DNA from: Strix aluco
Taxonomy: Eukaryota > Chordata > Aves > Strigiformes > Strigidae
DNA length: 64,000 nucleotides
Assembly: GCF_031877795.1 (NCBI RefSeq)
Contig: NC_133934.1
Coordinates: forward strand, 106,332,610 to 106,396,609
Direction of reading: 5' to 3'
Both the position numbers and the translations under genes were made by a program. The notes under the pieces were generated by a model. That model was given only the letters and a program-made list of their open reading frames with translations. It was not told the origin of the DNA and searched no databases. Of this stretch, positions 26,390 to 38,949 are shown piece after piece (the stretch's first letter is position 1; each line of letters begins with the position of its first letter).

Positions 26390-26830
26390 GGGGTTAACTC
26401 TGTCAGTCTGTCTGCATAATATCGGCTGGAACATCAGTTAAAGTCCTCTGAGCTGTTCGTGGAGGTGAGCACTGAGGGCTGGTTTCTCAGGGACCCTACC
26501 GCCAAGGAGCGCGTGCGGCGTGCGGCGCACTTCTGCAGACAGACAACTCCCGCGTCTTCTGCCTTTAATCACGGCAAATAAAAGTTTCTAAACAGGCGGA
26601 AGATGCCAGGCTTTTGTGTTCTGCCACCGGAGCTGCCTCTGCGCCGCCGTCAGTACCGGTAATTGCAGACAGAAGCCGCTTTGTGTTAAAATGGCATCGG
26701 TAATTGAAACGGAATTCAGAATCAGGACCCCGCAGGCACTGCTCGGTGAAGAAGAAATAAAGATCGTTTGGGTCACATCTTTTGTAATTTGCGTTTAATA
26801 ATCGTACCAGGAGGTACATACAAAGGGAGA
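26390..26830. promoter_or_regulatory. Candidate conserved noncoding element with CpG cluster
   Basis: About 440 bases of distinctive unique DNA. A CpG cluster at about 26507-26530 (GCGCGTGCGGCGTGCGGCGC) is followed by AT/CpG mixed sequence with repeated GGTAATTG cores (26658 and 26698), TTTAATCACGG, and a TAATAATCG core near 26797. The high CpG retention within otherwise TAAT-rich DNA is the strongest sign of constraint in this half of the window. No open frame continues across it. Confidence 0.4.
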
Positions 26831-27809
26831 GGAGACATGAGACGCAGCCCACTCCCCCTCCTCACATGCTCTGCCTCGCAGCCTTCCCGCGGAGCTGGGG
26901 GAGCTTGGTGGGGACCCCGCACCCCGCTTGGCTGGGCCGGGGTGGTGGGAGGGCTGCCGGCTCCCTTGCGCAGCAGCTCAGGGCTGCTTGAGAGGCCAAG
27001 CCAGTACTGCATGCTGGCAGCCAGAAGGAGAGAACGACTCCCTGGGTTTGTGTTAAACTGAATGCTCAAGTTCTGGTTTTATGGTTAGGCTGGGGATTTA
27101 TGAGCCTAGGTGCTGGGTCTTGCTCGGTGGGTCTGGCTAAGACCTGAGCATCAGAGAGCACTCCACTGATTCGCAGCTTCTGAGTTTCTCTTTGAAATGG
27201 GCTCCCTTTGGTATCCTTTGATGGGCTTCTGTGGTTATGCTTATACAAGTATATTCAAGCAACCTCAAGCTGAATGGCATGGCTCATGCTGAAATGTCCC
27301 AATCCTCTTCCATCACACAACAAAGAGGCCTCCTCTGTTCTGCTTTTGGGGGACAGCATGTCACCCATGGTCCCCCCACATTTCACAGCCAGGCAGTGCC
27401 TGGGAGGACACTAGCTGGTGAGGACCAGCACCCCACCAGGAGCCTGCCCATGTTCAGAGAGTTCCAGTGCCCTGGTAAATTCACTAGTGTACATGCAGCC
27501 CTGTGGTTTCCTTCTGACGCTATTTGGTGGGTGACTTCTGATCTCAGGGTATCGGGGTTACCAGGAAAAAGACATATCGCAACAAAAATGTTGCTGAGAG
27601 ATGCTCAGGAGAGGACTGCAGTACAAGGCACAAAGATCCCATCAACTGTCAGGAAAATGGGTGCACACTGAGGGCAGGTAACTTCTGCTCTTTTTGGCTT
27701 CATGCTGTGCTTAGCTGATGCTTGTTTTGCCCTGGAAGAAGTGGGATACAGTCTCTCTCATATTAAAGCCCACAGTGGTGCTCACCCTGTTCCAGTATTG
27801 CACCCAGTC

Positions 27810-27883
27810 TGCCTGTTGGAGGCAGGATAGTGGGTTGTATGGCCCTTTGGACTAACCCAGTACAGCCTCTTTATTGTGTGTTC
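27810..27883 (+). repeat. Ancient CR1-type LINE 3'-end fragment
   Basis: The segment with GGCAGGATAGTGGG, then ATGGCCCTTTGGACTAACCC, then AGTACAGCCTCTTTATTGTG follows the layout of the 3' tail of old sauropsid CR1/L3-type LINEs (GACAGGATACTGGG ... TGGACCTTTGGTCTGACCC ... AGTATGGC...TTCTTATG). Only the terminal scrap remains, and it is heavily diverged. Confidence 0.65.
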
Positions 27884-27889
27884 CTGACA

Positions 27890-30800
27890 GCCTGTCACAG
27901 GATGCTTCTGCTGTGCTTGCTATGGAAGTTGGGTTGAAGGCCCTAGAGAAACACAACAGGTTGGTGATGGAGATCTTTTTCAGCCTCAAACTGTTCAGGG
28001 ACATTCAGTTGGTCTTATAGTGTCTAAAGCATGCACTCACAGGTCTCTGCTCCGAAGACTGTATCAACCAATACAGGGCTGCCTTGTTCCCCTTAGCCCA
28101 AGCCCCTGAGCCTGAAGGAGCTAAGCCTGTCAGGTACCTCCCCTATAATCTCTGGGATGACCAAGACCTATGACACAGCATCTAGCATATGTGAAACAAG
28201 AAGATCTGGTTCTATGCTCATATAGTCTGCTGACCTGCCCTGTGATTTCCCCTAGCTTTGCTTGTGTTGAGCCTTGCCATAGTGCAAAAATAACCCAAAT
28301 TTCTTCTTCATTAAAAAAAACCCACCACCACTTTTATTTCTTATGCTGAACCCAACCACATCAAATGCATGCTAAGGAATGGCAGTAGCCGTTCACATAT
28401 TCCACGCTGTTCTTTCTAAACCAGTGACATCTTGGGAGCCACTCTAAATCCAGACGAGATGGACATGGATGTGAGCAGGACCAGTCCATTCCATCCTTGA
28501 ACAATGTGTCTCTTTACCCCAGACTTCAAGTACATTTTGGGCAACAAACTCAGCCCTGGTTACCTTCACTGGAGTGTCACGTCCCATCTCGTCTCTCACA
28601 TGGAGTCATGTTAATCTCAGTGGAAAGGAGCACGTGGTACTGCCTGGGTTTCTTTCACACAGTGCACATTTTCTCTATCATTAGGCTTGACTTAGGGACA
28701 GGCTTCATCATCACCTGTGGTCAGGATACAAAAGAGACATTGTCAATGTCCAGCAGCTCCCTTATGCTCTGTATTGATGCTGTAATGTCCCAGTTTCCCT
28801 TGCACACACACTCTGCATTTCTTCCTTAAGCTGCTCCTGGCAGCTCACCATTTCACAGTTCTTGCCTATGGCCAGGAAAAGCATCATCTGTCAGCTACAT
28901 CTGGAGCTGCCATCCTGCCTTCTCCCAGGGAGCCCAAAGGGTCCTTATCAGAAGGCCAGAGCTGTGGTTGTGACAGGAGAAATTTAGGTTGGGGAGAGGT
29001 ACCTTGGCTTCTTCTACTTTTAATTGCTATTACAAGGAAGAATCTTGTTAAATTTTAAGAGCAAATATCCTGATTTTTCTTTAGCCTAGAGAGAGTAGTG
29101 ATATGTGACTTGGTGTTCTCCTGCTCAAATGTTATCGGGAAGTACCCAGAAGTAAATACCCAGACACCTGAAGTCAGATGAGGGAAAGCATCTGAAAGAG
29201 GTAAAGAAAATTAGTTTCTCAAGTTTGTCCAAGCCCTGTATTATTACATGCTGACACCCAACCTTTCCATTCTGTCTGAAAAACTGAGGATGCATTAGCC
29301 TTTGGGTGCAGCAGCAGAGCTGCTGAGGAGGTCCATAACTGGCTGAAGGGGTCCCTAAGAGGCACTGTGGATACTTTGTCCTTTTTTCTCCAAACCTTCA
29401 TCTCACCTTATGCATGGCAAAGACATAGCAGCCATCATCATGTTAATCCTGTTCCTTGCTAACACTTCAGGAAATCACTGTGTCACAGCCTATGTCCTGC
29501 GAAGATACCCAAGGGAGCTGGACTGCTGCATGTGAGTGGCTTTCTGGCGTGCATGTCCTGCAGTGGTTATCAGCCCTGGTGGGGTGCTGTGGCAATGCTT
29601 CTCTGCTCTCTCCCCTCCTTGGTTCAGTCCCAAATCCTTCCCCAGATCCTCAGTTCCAGTTTCAGCATCTCCATCCTCTTCCTCCATGGAGACCTAGGGA
29701 TCTTAGGTGGATGGTCACATGTTAGGTGATGGAGAGAAGAGAGAGCTCTTGAATAAGAATTTAAATGAGCCCTCCTGGCCTTGCCTTGCTTTAGTAACTC
29801 TCCTGGGGTGCCGTTTCTGTGGGCTTGCTGTTTGGCCCTCTGACAGCTGCATCTCCTTTATGCTGTGCTATTACAGCCCCTTTTGCATGCTACAGAAGAT
29901 GTCATTAGGAGGAGGCCATAAAATTATCAGCAACATCCTCCTCTGATCTGTATATCTCTCTCACACATCCCTTCCACCACCACCGATCCTCACACAGTGA
30001 TTTCATTTCCCACACACTAGCCTGGGACCCCCATACACCTACACACACTCACACAAATGCACCAGACTCTTATTTTCTCTGTTCTCTGGCCTTCCTTCTC
30101 TCCTCCCATCTGTTTGTTGAATAATTCCTGGCTAAGTAACTTTCTTTGCATAGCCCCCAGTCCGGGGCACAGGGACTTGCCCCCTCCTCTCCCCTGGCTG
30201 TCCAGGGGGCTTTTGAACATGTGTTTCTGGGAGGCAGACACCAGCTGGCTGGGCGACATTTGCATAGTCAGCTAAAAGCCCCTGAGCTGAGCTGGGGACG
30301 TCTGGAGGAGCCCATGGCAGGACGGAGGGAAGAGGGAAGCGCTGGTCAGCTCGAGGTCAGTTGGAACAGATTTCCAAATGAATGGACAGATGGTGAAAGG
30401 AGACCAGGGGTGGGGGGAGCATGCAAAGGCTTCTACATCAAATAAATAAATCACTAAATGCAGTAGGGGAATAAGTGACCAACGTGCCTATGGGCATGGC
30501 AGTTACGGTGCTGCTTCCTTCAGAGCCTGTGGGGTGGATGGATGGGGTGAGCACAGGCTCGTATTGCTCTCAGTGCCAGGGAGGGGAGCAGGGTGTACCA
30601 TGGACCTGGGAAGGGGCAGGGAGAGGGTGGGGCACTGTGGGGTCCCAGCGCTGTGAAGCAGCAACAGGGAGCTGGAGGCTCCCTGCAGCTTCCTGCAGCG
30701 AACCAGAGTGGCCCTGCTGCCAAACCTTCACCCAGGTGTCAGCGGGACCTGCTGTGGCTGTGAGGACAGACCCCTGGTTCAGCCAGCCACACTGTGCTTC

Positions 30801-31220
30801 CAAGGCATCACCCAGCTCAGTGGGTTTGGCACTGGGGTTTGTGCAGCCCAAGCACAGGGCACCCTTGTGGTACCAACCGCCCATCCCCGCTGTTCCTGTC
30901 TGTTGTTTCGCTCACTTCTCCCTCCTCTCCATCTAATTTCATTGGACTGAAAATAATAAAGCAATGTGTACAGTTTTGCTCCTGCAAGGACATGTCTTTG
31001 CCATTCCAAAGTAACAGCAAAACATTATATTTATGAGCCCCTGTGCTGCCTTTGTGCTCTCTGCTGATCGCTGTTCTGATCTGCTGCCTTGTTTCATGCT
31101 CTCCTGTCTGCACAGCTCACTCCTCAGGACAGAAAATACACTTTCTGTTCGATCCTGCAGCATCTTTTGGAGCGTGGTGGAAAAAAGCACTCCCTTAGCA
31201 CATGAATTGTCCAGGCAGAA
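27890..31220. other. Intergenic, no recognisable gene
   Basis: No gene or clear transposon. Two octamer-type cores occur in 30145-30265 (TTTGCAT at about 30145 and ATTTGCATA at about 30257). A short CA-rich run lies near 30040-30060. The long frames at 30475-30936 and opposite show no coding signature. Confidence 0.55.
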
Positions 31221-31229
31221 GGAACTGAC

Positions 31230-31480
31230 TTGACTGCCCAGTGCTCAGGGTGGCCACAATTGAAAACTTTAGGAAAAAACCGCCAAGAAATGCTGTAATG
31301 GACAATTAGGGGCTTAAGCTACTCAGAGTGTACTGTTTTCCTCCTTCCAAGCTGTTTAATGGTCGCCACATGCCCTCGACCATGAAGGTTCACAAATTAC
31401 ATGTTGTCTTTAAAATCCTGTCTGCGGTAACTGTGGGTGTTCCCCTAAACTGCATGAATGTCCGAGTCTCTTCTGGGCTT
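31230..31480. promoter_or_regulatory. Candidate conserved noncoding element
   Basis: Unique sequence with ACAATTGAAAACTTTAGG, a GACAATTAGG homeodomain core near 31301 and ACAAATTACATG near 31392. CpGs are retained (near 31281, 31364, 31377, 31423 and 31462). Composition-based call only. Confidence 0.3.
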
Positions 31481-31551
31481 ACATCCTCCACACACCATCA
31501 ACAGCTCCTACAGGCTAGTTATGCGCTACAGTAGGGTATTCTCATTACAAG

Positions 31552-31571
31552 CCCCCCCCCCTTTTTTTTTT
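31552..31571 (+). repeat. C10-T10 homopolymer junction
   Basis: Ten C followed directly by ten T, within a longer T-rich segment to about 31670. Low-complexity DNA. Confidence 0.9.
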
Positions 31572-31879
31572 GTTCTTCAGAAGTGGAAATGCATTTGCAT
31601 TATTTTTAATGCAGTTTGAGGGAATTGGTGTTTTTTACCTTTTTTTGGGTGTTGCTTTTTTTCCCTAATGCTGTTGCCTGGATGGTGCTAAATCCTTTCC
31701 TGAGGGATATAAACACATGTTCCCTGTTGTGAGTGCAGGCAGACAGATGTTACAGGAGTGTATAAGGAATGCTGTCACTAAGGGCCAGCTAACACAGAAG
31801 GGCAATTGCACATAAACTTCCTATGTGAATGATCCTACCCCATGTGAAGGAGGTCTGTACATTAAGCAAAACTGTCAGG

Positions 31880-32420
31880 GTCCTTATGGCACCAATAAGC
31901 TTTAATTGCCCTGAGTGATCTCACCTGGGGGCCCTCACCCACACCCTCTCCCCAGGGGCTCCATTTAAGCTCAGCCTGGGCCATTTGTTCCTTTCCTGAG
32001 CTGTGTTGTAGGTCTTCAAGTCTCTAGTCCTGTCCCTGGTTTCATCTCCTGGATGGGTCTCAGACCTATGCTGCATCAACGTCTCCAGCCCCATCTCTTG
32101 CTGCTCCTGATGGGGCTCCCTGGAGGAACCCTGGACCCGGTTCATCATTTTGTCTTGCCTGGGTCAGTGGGTGGATGCTGTTAACAGCACCCACCTCTGC
32201 CTACCATGCTTGGGTGCTGCAGGACCGTACCTTGGTCAGTGAGAGTACCACTTGGGCTGGGATCACCCTTGGCTCCCAGCTCACCCCCCCTTAGGAGCAG
32301 CCTGTCCTCACTGCTCCATGTCACAAATTCCCAACTGTATCTGGCCTGATGAAGACACCAACTGAATGTGTGCTGCCTTGCATCCACCAGCATTTTGTGT
32401 GCCTGCTGTCATGCATCTCT
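31880..32420. other. Possible unclassified interspersed repeat
   Basis: Evenly GC-rich sequence with abrupt texture, unlike its AT-rich neighbours on both sides. It reads like an old inserted element, but I recognise no terminal repeat, tail or coding remnant and cannot name a family. It could equally be unique DNA. Confidence 0.2.
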
Positions 32421-32429
32421 GAAGCTCCC

Positions 32430-33820
32430 TGCTTCTCTGGCCTGGATTTGCTAATACAGCTTGCCACTGCTCTGCTCACCCCTAATCACCAACGAATCTA
32501 TCAAACAGCATTTATATGAGGTCACATCCTGGTATCCCAAAGCTGTTCCTCAGGTATGTTGAGATTAGCGGTCTACTTCTTCCTCTTCTAATCCCATGCC
32601 AGAACTTCATTGTCACCTCTACCTTGTCATGGCTTAGCTTCAGACTCTTAAAGACAATGAAGTTTTTTTTGGAAGTCCAGGTAATGATGTCTTCTTTTCT
32701 AACAATTTTGCTCAGAGGTTTCTAGTAGACTAAGTATGGCTGGTTTTCTTTTAGAGAAGCATTTCTGATTTGTCCTCAGTTTCTTTTTGCTCTTCCAGTT
32801 TGTGACTTCTAGCCTGGAGATGCTGAGCTTGGAGAGTTGATGGGTAAAAGCCACTTACAGTTTAGGCTGATGTGGACATTGGTCAGTGGTCTAATTCTCT
32901 GCACTCTGAGCAGTAAACTCAGAAATCCCCAACTGCTTGGATCTTGCCTTCAGCTTCCCTAGTTAACTGTAGGACTAATTAATGTAAGAACACCTATCAG
33001 GAAGAAATAGATCTTATCTTTCAACAACACTGGCTGAATTTCTAACCCATTCAGTCCTTTTTTTTGGCTAACCCATAATTTATTAAACCATTGACTCCTC
33101 CAAAGTACCAGGCAGTCTTAACTTGTCCCAGCTCCCTTTGCATTTGATCTAAATGTCTCTGTCCTGGTGCACTGGAAATGAACAAGTGAGATGTCCTCTG
33201 CAGTCAAGAAAGTGCCATGCATGTTACAAGAAAGAAATAGTAATTGTTATTAGAGCTCACTATATATTAAGCAAAATGAAGTGTTTTTTCAGAAAGTCTT
33301 GAATTTAGTCCTCGGGGCCTTATTTATCACTTGGAAATATTCACATGCCTGTTGGGATTTCATCAGAACACTTGTAAATCCCCAGAGTTTCCTGAATTGT
33401 CACAGGGGAGGCTCTTCTGTCTCAGGTGTAAGCTGTTTTGTTTTTCTGTGCTTCATAATGTTTGTCCTTTAAACAGGGAAGAGAAACATTCAATGCAAGC
33501 AAGCATCCCATGCAGCTGTTAAAAAGCTGCATTTCTGCTGTGCTGGGATGCAGCAGGGTGGAGAGGGAGATCACCACGCAGGCTGTTCTCACCTTCCACT
33601 TGCTCCTGTTTGGGTCAGATATGCTCCTCAGTCTGAATGCCTCTGAGTTCTGCCACACTGAGTATGTGAAGTAACATCAGTGAAGCATGTAGGGAAAGAG
33701 AAAGTGAGCTTGTGCCAGCTATCTCTGCATACACGTGTGCACACATGCATGCACATGCTATCACAAACCCTGCCAGCTCCCTGAAATCTCTGAGCTGCTG
33801 GCAGGTTACAGAGAGTTTGT
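32430..33820. other. Intergenic, no recognisable gene
   Basis: AT-rich DNA with short T runs (for example about 33058-33066). No gene, RNA or clear repeat recognised. Confidence 0.6.
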
Positions 33821-33829
33821 CTACCTCCA

Positions 33830-34110
33830 GACTTTAATGTGTGCTTCCCACTCCGTGGGCAGCTGCTGCCAAATGCCCAGCTCATGTTTTGTTTTATGAA
33901 TCCCTTGCTTCTATGAGGCTTTTTTATTATTATTTGAGCTAAAATGGATTCATAACCTTGTGGGACAAGGACATCGGACTGGTTGGCAGCACACATGTTT
34001 TCTTGTGCCTGCGCTCTCCCTCCCCTCCACAATTACTCTTCATGCAGCACAGAAAATAAAACATTCCAGCAAAATACGACTGCCCCCTCTCCCAGCAGGA
34101 GGTCACCGAG
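33830..34110. promoter_or_regulatory. Candidate conserved noncoding element
   Basis: Unique block with TTTATGAATCCCTTGC, a TTATTATTATTTGAGC run near 33924 and retained CpGs near 33855, 33975 and 34011. It looks constrained, but the call rests on composition only. Confidence 0.25.
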
Positions 34111-37100
34111 GCTTGGACTAGCACAAGAAAAAGAAAGCCCAGGGAAAGAGCTGCTCCTTTTTGATTTACGTGCTGGCTGGGCAACAGGAGAGACTGCCGA
34201 GTTGAAGGAAGGTACTACGGGAACTGCTAATTGAGTAATCGCAGCTCAGAGCTGTGGAGAAAGTGGCAGGAGCAGGCAAGAGAGGCCTGCTCTTCTGGCT
34301 GGCAGAAGCCCTTACTTTCTTCTCTCACCCTGTGTTTGAAAGCAACAGGACAGGTATATTTGTCTGCTTTTTGACATTGCACAGCACAATCGCTGTGCCT
34401 CTGCCATAGCCAAGTCTGCCCCTAACATTTGCCTCTTCTCCTCATGTTTCCCCTCAAATCCTTTTCATACATGCAAAGTTTAATGTAGTAGTTGTGTGTC
34501 TGAGTAGACTTAAACTCTTTTCTTGTCTCTGTGTCCAGCCCTTCTTGGTGCAGAGAGTTGGGAAGGTGAATGGTGTTGTTTGCTTGCCTTCTCTCTTTGT
34601 GTTGGGTATGGGATGCTCAGCATGAACATGTCCTTATGCACAGTCCATCATCCTTTCTGTCCACACCTGGACACTGGGGCTTTGAGACTGAATTCCACAA
34701 GAGCCAAAAAGGTGCCTCCATCCTACAGCTGACTGATATGCTGCAATTGTCAGGGTTGTGCAAGGGGGATATGGCATCTCCTGTCATGGCTGGGCTCAGC
34801 CAGGGACCTGCTGTTCCTTGCTCCTGCTTCTCACCATGCTGAGCTGGCAGCTGCTAAGCTCCCTCTCTGCCTGAATGCAAACTTCAGGCACACATTCCAA
34901 ACTGCACATCATCTCCCAGCACTGGCAATTACCCACCTTTCACATGCCTGCTGAATCATATGCCTGATTCTAGGACCATGATGGAGCTTGGGCAGCTGCA
35001 GCTGAAGAGGCAGGCTGTCGGCAAGACCTGAGCCCATTTCATTAGTTTTTCTGACACCCCCCCCAAGTCTGGCATAATCACTCCCCTGTTCTGAGTACTA
35101 CCCCTTCACCTCTTCCACAGATGAGCAGACATTCTTGTGATCAGCCCTTGGTTTTCTCCTGCTCGGAAGGAAAGTGATTAGTGAATTAGTCAGAGCAATC
35201 CAGATACTTGCTTCTGGCTGTGAGGGATGCTCTAAGGGGGAGGACAGGCAGAGTCCCTCCAGCATCACTAGAGGTCTCTCTTTATCTGTATGTGCTTGTC
35301 TGCAGGGCAATGGGAGAAAAATACACTTGCTCAGAATAATTTCTTCATCTGCTTCTTGACATGTCACAGCCTCGTAGAGCATGCAAGCCCAGTGAAGTCA
35401 AAGGGCTGAATTCTTCTGTCTCGGTTTCTCTGGATGTCAACTGCTTGAAAATGTCTCAGTCTAGGATCTGCCTTGTGCTGCTCAGCTTTCCCAAGTTCCC
35501 ATCTCCTATCAGCACCCTGCTCAGCACTGCAAGGCTCTGCAGCTGGGTGGCATCGATAGGCCTTTGCCCTCTGTCAGCCCACCCAGGCACCTGCTCAAAG
35601 TGATTTGCCAAAACCATGATCTGAGCTTTCTAAGAGCTGGTCCTCTCCTGACTCCTCGTTGACTGGCCTGGCTGTTGGCCATGGGTCTCAGTTTGCTCCT
35701 CTGTGCCCATGCCTCTGCAACTCCTGTGTGCTCAATGGGTGCTGCAAAGTCCTCCAGCATCCCAGCAAAGAGCACCAGCAGCAAAATTTTGATGCTGCTT
35801 TGGAGTTGACACCAGTGGAAGGAGGTGAACAGTGTTACTGCTGCTAAGATTTTTTGGAGGGTTGGTTGTCTACTCTCCCATGTCTCATTTCACTGTAGCA
35901 ATGGTGAACAACATCCTCAAGCAAAATCTTCCTCTGCAGGCTGCCTGGAGCACAAGACCTGTTCAGGAGTTGGAGGTATCCACATTTATGAGAAACACTT
36001 TGCTTGGAACACTGCAACTTCTTTCCCTCTTGTGTTTGCCGTGTGCTGTTTGGTGACAGGCAATGACACACAGCCTGGTGACTCCAGACACCACCACTTC
36101 CCTTCGATGTGAAGGCCTGGACCCGATGCTGTGGTGAATGAAGCTTCAACTGCTTTCTCAACCGGGGAAGGAAAATTTGTTTCTATACCGTGTTTTCTTT
36201 TCTGTATGTGGTGGTATGCAGCAGCCATCACTGCTGTGCAGGCAATGCATCAGTGTCAGGACCTCTCCAGCAGTCTCTGGCCTCAGGAGTGGTCTTGCAG
36301 GGTGGTTTTGTCCAGGGAAGGAGTTACCCAGCTCCTGTAGGTGGCCTGGCCTTGCAGGCACTGAACATGCCAGAAGCAGCCTTGGGAGTGGGCAAGTGGA
36401 CTTCATGTGGCTTCCCTCTCAGCCCTGCTGCCGTGTTGAGCTTGTATGTCCCCTGTGTAAAATCACTAGTAGCAGGGACAAAGGGTGTGCTGCAATTTTT
36501 CCTAGCTCTGCCCAGCTTCTTGTGCAAGATTCTCCTTTATTTTCTTCTGATCGTTTTAGGGTTTTTTTTTTTTTAAGGTGAGAAGTGGGTGAAATGTTTG
36601 TGCTGATTAGGTAAGGCACTGATAGGATGAGGCAGACTGCAAAGCCAGGCTGTCCTTCAGAGCTCTGCCAGTGCTCCCCCAGTCTTCCATGAGCTATTTT
36701 CTGCTGCTTTAGCCCTCTCCACCGACACAGGCTTGCAACTCTGAAAGCCCAGGCTAGCAGCCTTGCTGGCAGCCCCCAACCTGACCTGCAGCCCTTGGTG
36801 GCAGTGATTCAGCAAGGTGAACCATGTGGATACAGAAATCTAGTTCTGGTGGTGGGAAGTGATTTTTGGAGGGTCCCTGCCACACCCCGGGCAGGTGGAG
36901 TACTGTTGACAGAGGTGGTGTAGCCAATTCGCACGTAGCTAGAGATACTGATTCTGGGATATTACTGACCTTTTGGAAGACTTTTAGATTAGATCCTTGT
37001 CTTGATTTGCATTCATCAACAGCTCCCCCCCCCCCCCCCCCCCCCCCCGATATATACTTGCTAACCTTCCACTGAGCAGAAAGACAGACAATTCAGGACA

Positions 37101-38810
37101 TGGCATATGAGTGACTTGGGAAATGTGAATAAACAGCATGTCTGTATCTTTCTTGTGATGCATTTGACTTCTGAGCCCAGGAAGTCACTGGCTGAAAAAG
37201 ACTGGTTCATTCATCCGTTGTTTCATTTTTTTCTATCATCTGCTCCACTGCTCTAGTCTTTCTTGCTGTACTAAACACCAGTGAAACCAGTGAGGTTGTA
37301 ATATCCTGTGCCAGGAATATTTTCTAAGAAGAGCTTACAGATGCCAGTCTCTCACAGATAATAAAAGCAGACATACCTCAGTCTGGTTCTTCATGGTGAG
37401 GTCCTGCCAACTGCTGCTCCTGGCGACACATGAATCAAATTTTTTTTTATTCTACCCCATCACTAAATTTGGTAAATTGCCTACCGCTACCTTTGTTGCC
37501 TGCTGTGGGCTCTTCTGTGAGGGTTACAGCAAGGTGAGATAGTTAGGTGTTCCTGAGTGCTGGAGTCCTGTGAGGGCATGAGCTGTTTGGGGTCTGATGA
37601 TGACAGTGATGCAGAAACCTGCCTTAATGAGCTGAAGGTGCAGAGAAATGATGAAATAGCTGAGGACTGCTTCTTTGTCCTGGGAGGGTGACAGGCAGTG
37701 GACTAGATTTGGTCTTACTGGGTCTCTGCAGCCCAGAAAACTGCTCTGAGATGGCAGCAGAGTAGATGTTGGGATGTGCTACTGTCATTTGTCTTTCTGA
37801 TAGATTTTTTTTCCCTTGGATAATCTCTGAGGGAGCTCCAAAGGAGAAAAGTGCTTCCCAGTGCAGCTTTTCTTCCACATACATGTAGCCTTAGGTCAGC
37901 ACTGGGCACATTTGCAGAACCAGTCAGCTTAGTAAAGGCCAAGAAAATAAACTAGATCGGCAGAGGAGGGGGATGCTTTGGTTTCCCAGGCCAGGAAACA
38001 TGCATATAAGCTGCTGTGTAACAGCCAGTCCAAACACACCTCCAAAAGAACCACTGGCAAGCATCATGTCAGATGGTTTCCTTCCCTGTCCCATGAATCG
38101 CAGACTTGGTGTTTGGCTACAGCATGCAGGGTAAAAGACAGCTAATGCTTGTGATACAGAGATCCTCTGAATTTGATGCTTGGGAAGTGGACAGCTTCCC
38201 CATGGGGGAGAAACCAATACATTAACTGAGATCCAAAACCCAGAAAGGGTGGACACAAGGAATGCCACATCAGCTTTTCTCAACATGTTGCACTAGTATG
38301 TAAAACCTGAAATACATTTATCCTGTGACCTCTCATCGACCAGGGAACATGAAAAATTGAGCAGATACATTGTGAGCTGGTGGAGGAGGGGTTTTTCACC
38401 CACAGACTAAGCATTTGCCTTCCTCTACCTGCTTTCAGTGCAGTGTGATACCTGTTATGCACGAGAGAAACAAAGAGTGACACCAGCTGCTGTTCCTGGT
38501 TTCAGTGGCATTTAGGATGCCTAAAAGCCTGACTGTGGATACATTTAACCCTGCTCTGCTGTGTCTGTGCATCTCACAGATTACTGTACATGTTTACAGG
38601 CACATAGGCAATCATCTGCCTGCATTTCTCTGTATGCTGATGTGTTGGTAGGTACCTCCGTCTGTCCACGTACCTGTGTCTCTGCCTGGGGGTACAGTAC
38701 AGTGCCGTAACCAGGAATGTCCTGGAGTGGAAGCTGCTGTAGTAATTACAGCAGATAAACTGCTCTGCTTGAGGGCTGCTGTCCACACCAGGCTGCAAGG
38801 CAGGCAGCCT
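34110..38810. other. Intergenic, no recognisable gene
   Basis: No exon or transposon identified. Contains a T13 run (36562-36574) and a C24 run (37025-37048, listed separately). Frames up to 147 codons have no coding pattern. Confidence 0.6.
37025..37048 (+). repeat. Poly(C) run of 24
   Basis: An uninterrupted run of 24 C. Such runs are rare and often of uncertain length in assemblies. On the - strand it is a G24 run able to form G-quadruplex or i-motif structures. Confidence 0.9.
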
Positions 38811-38819
38811 GGCTTCACC

Positions 38820-38945
38820 ACCGAAGTCTATTCATTTTAATAAGAGGGACACCCTGTGTTATTAAGAAGAGTGTTTATTACTGTCGCTGCACGCTGACAG
38901 CAGCTTCCATCATCGTTAAAAGGCAGATGTGGGGGAGGAGGGTAG
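38820..38945. promoter_or_regulatory. Candidate conserved noncoding element
   Basis: Short unique block with TTTTAATAAG, TGTTATTAAG and GTTTATTACTGTCG cores and a cluster of CpGs at 38885-38915. Composition-based call. Confidence 0.3.
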
Positions 38946-38949
38946 GGAG

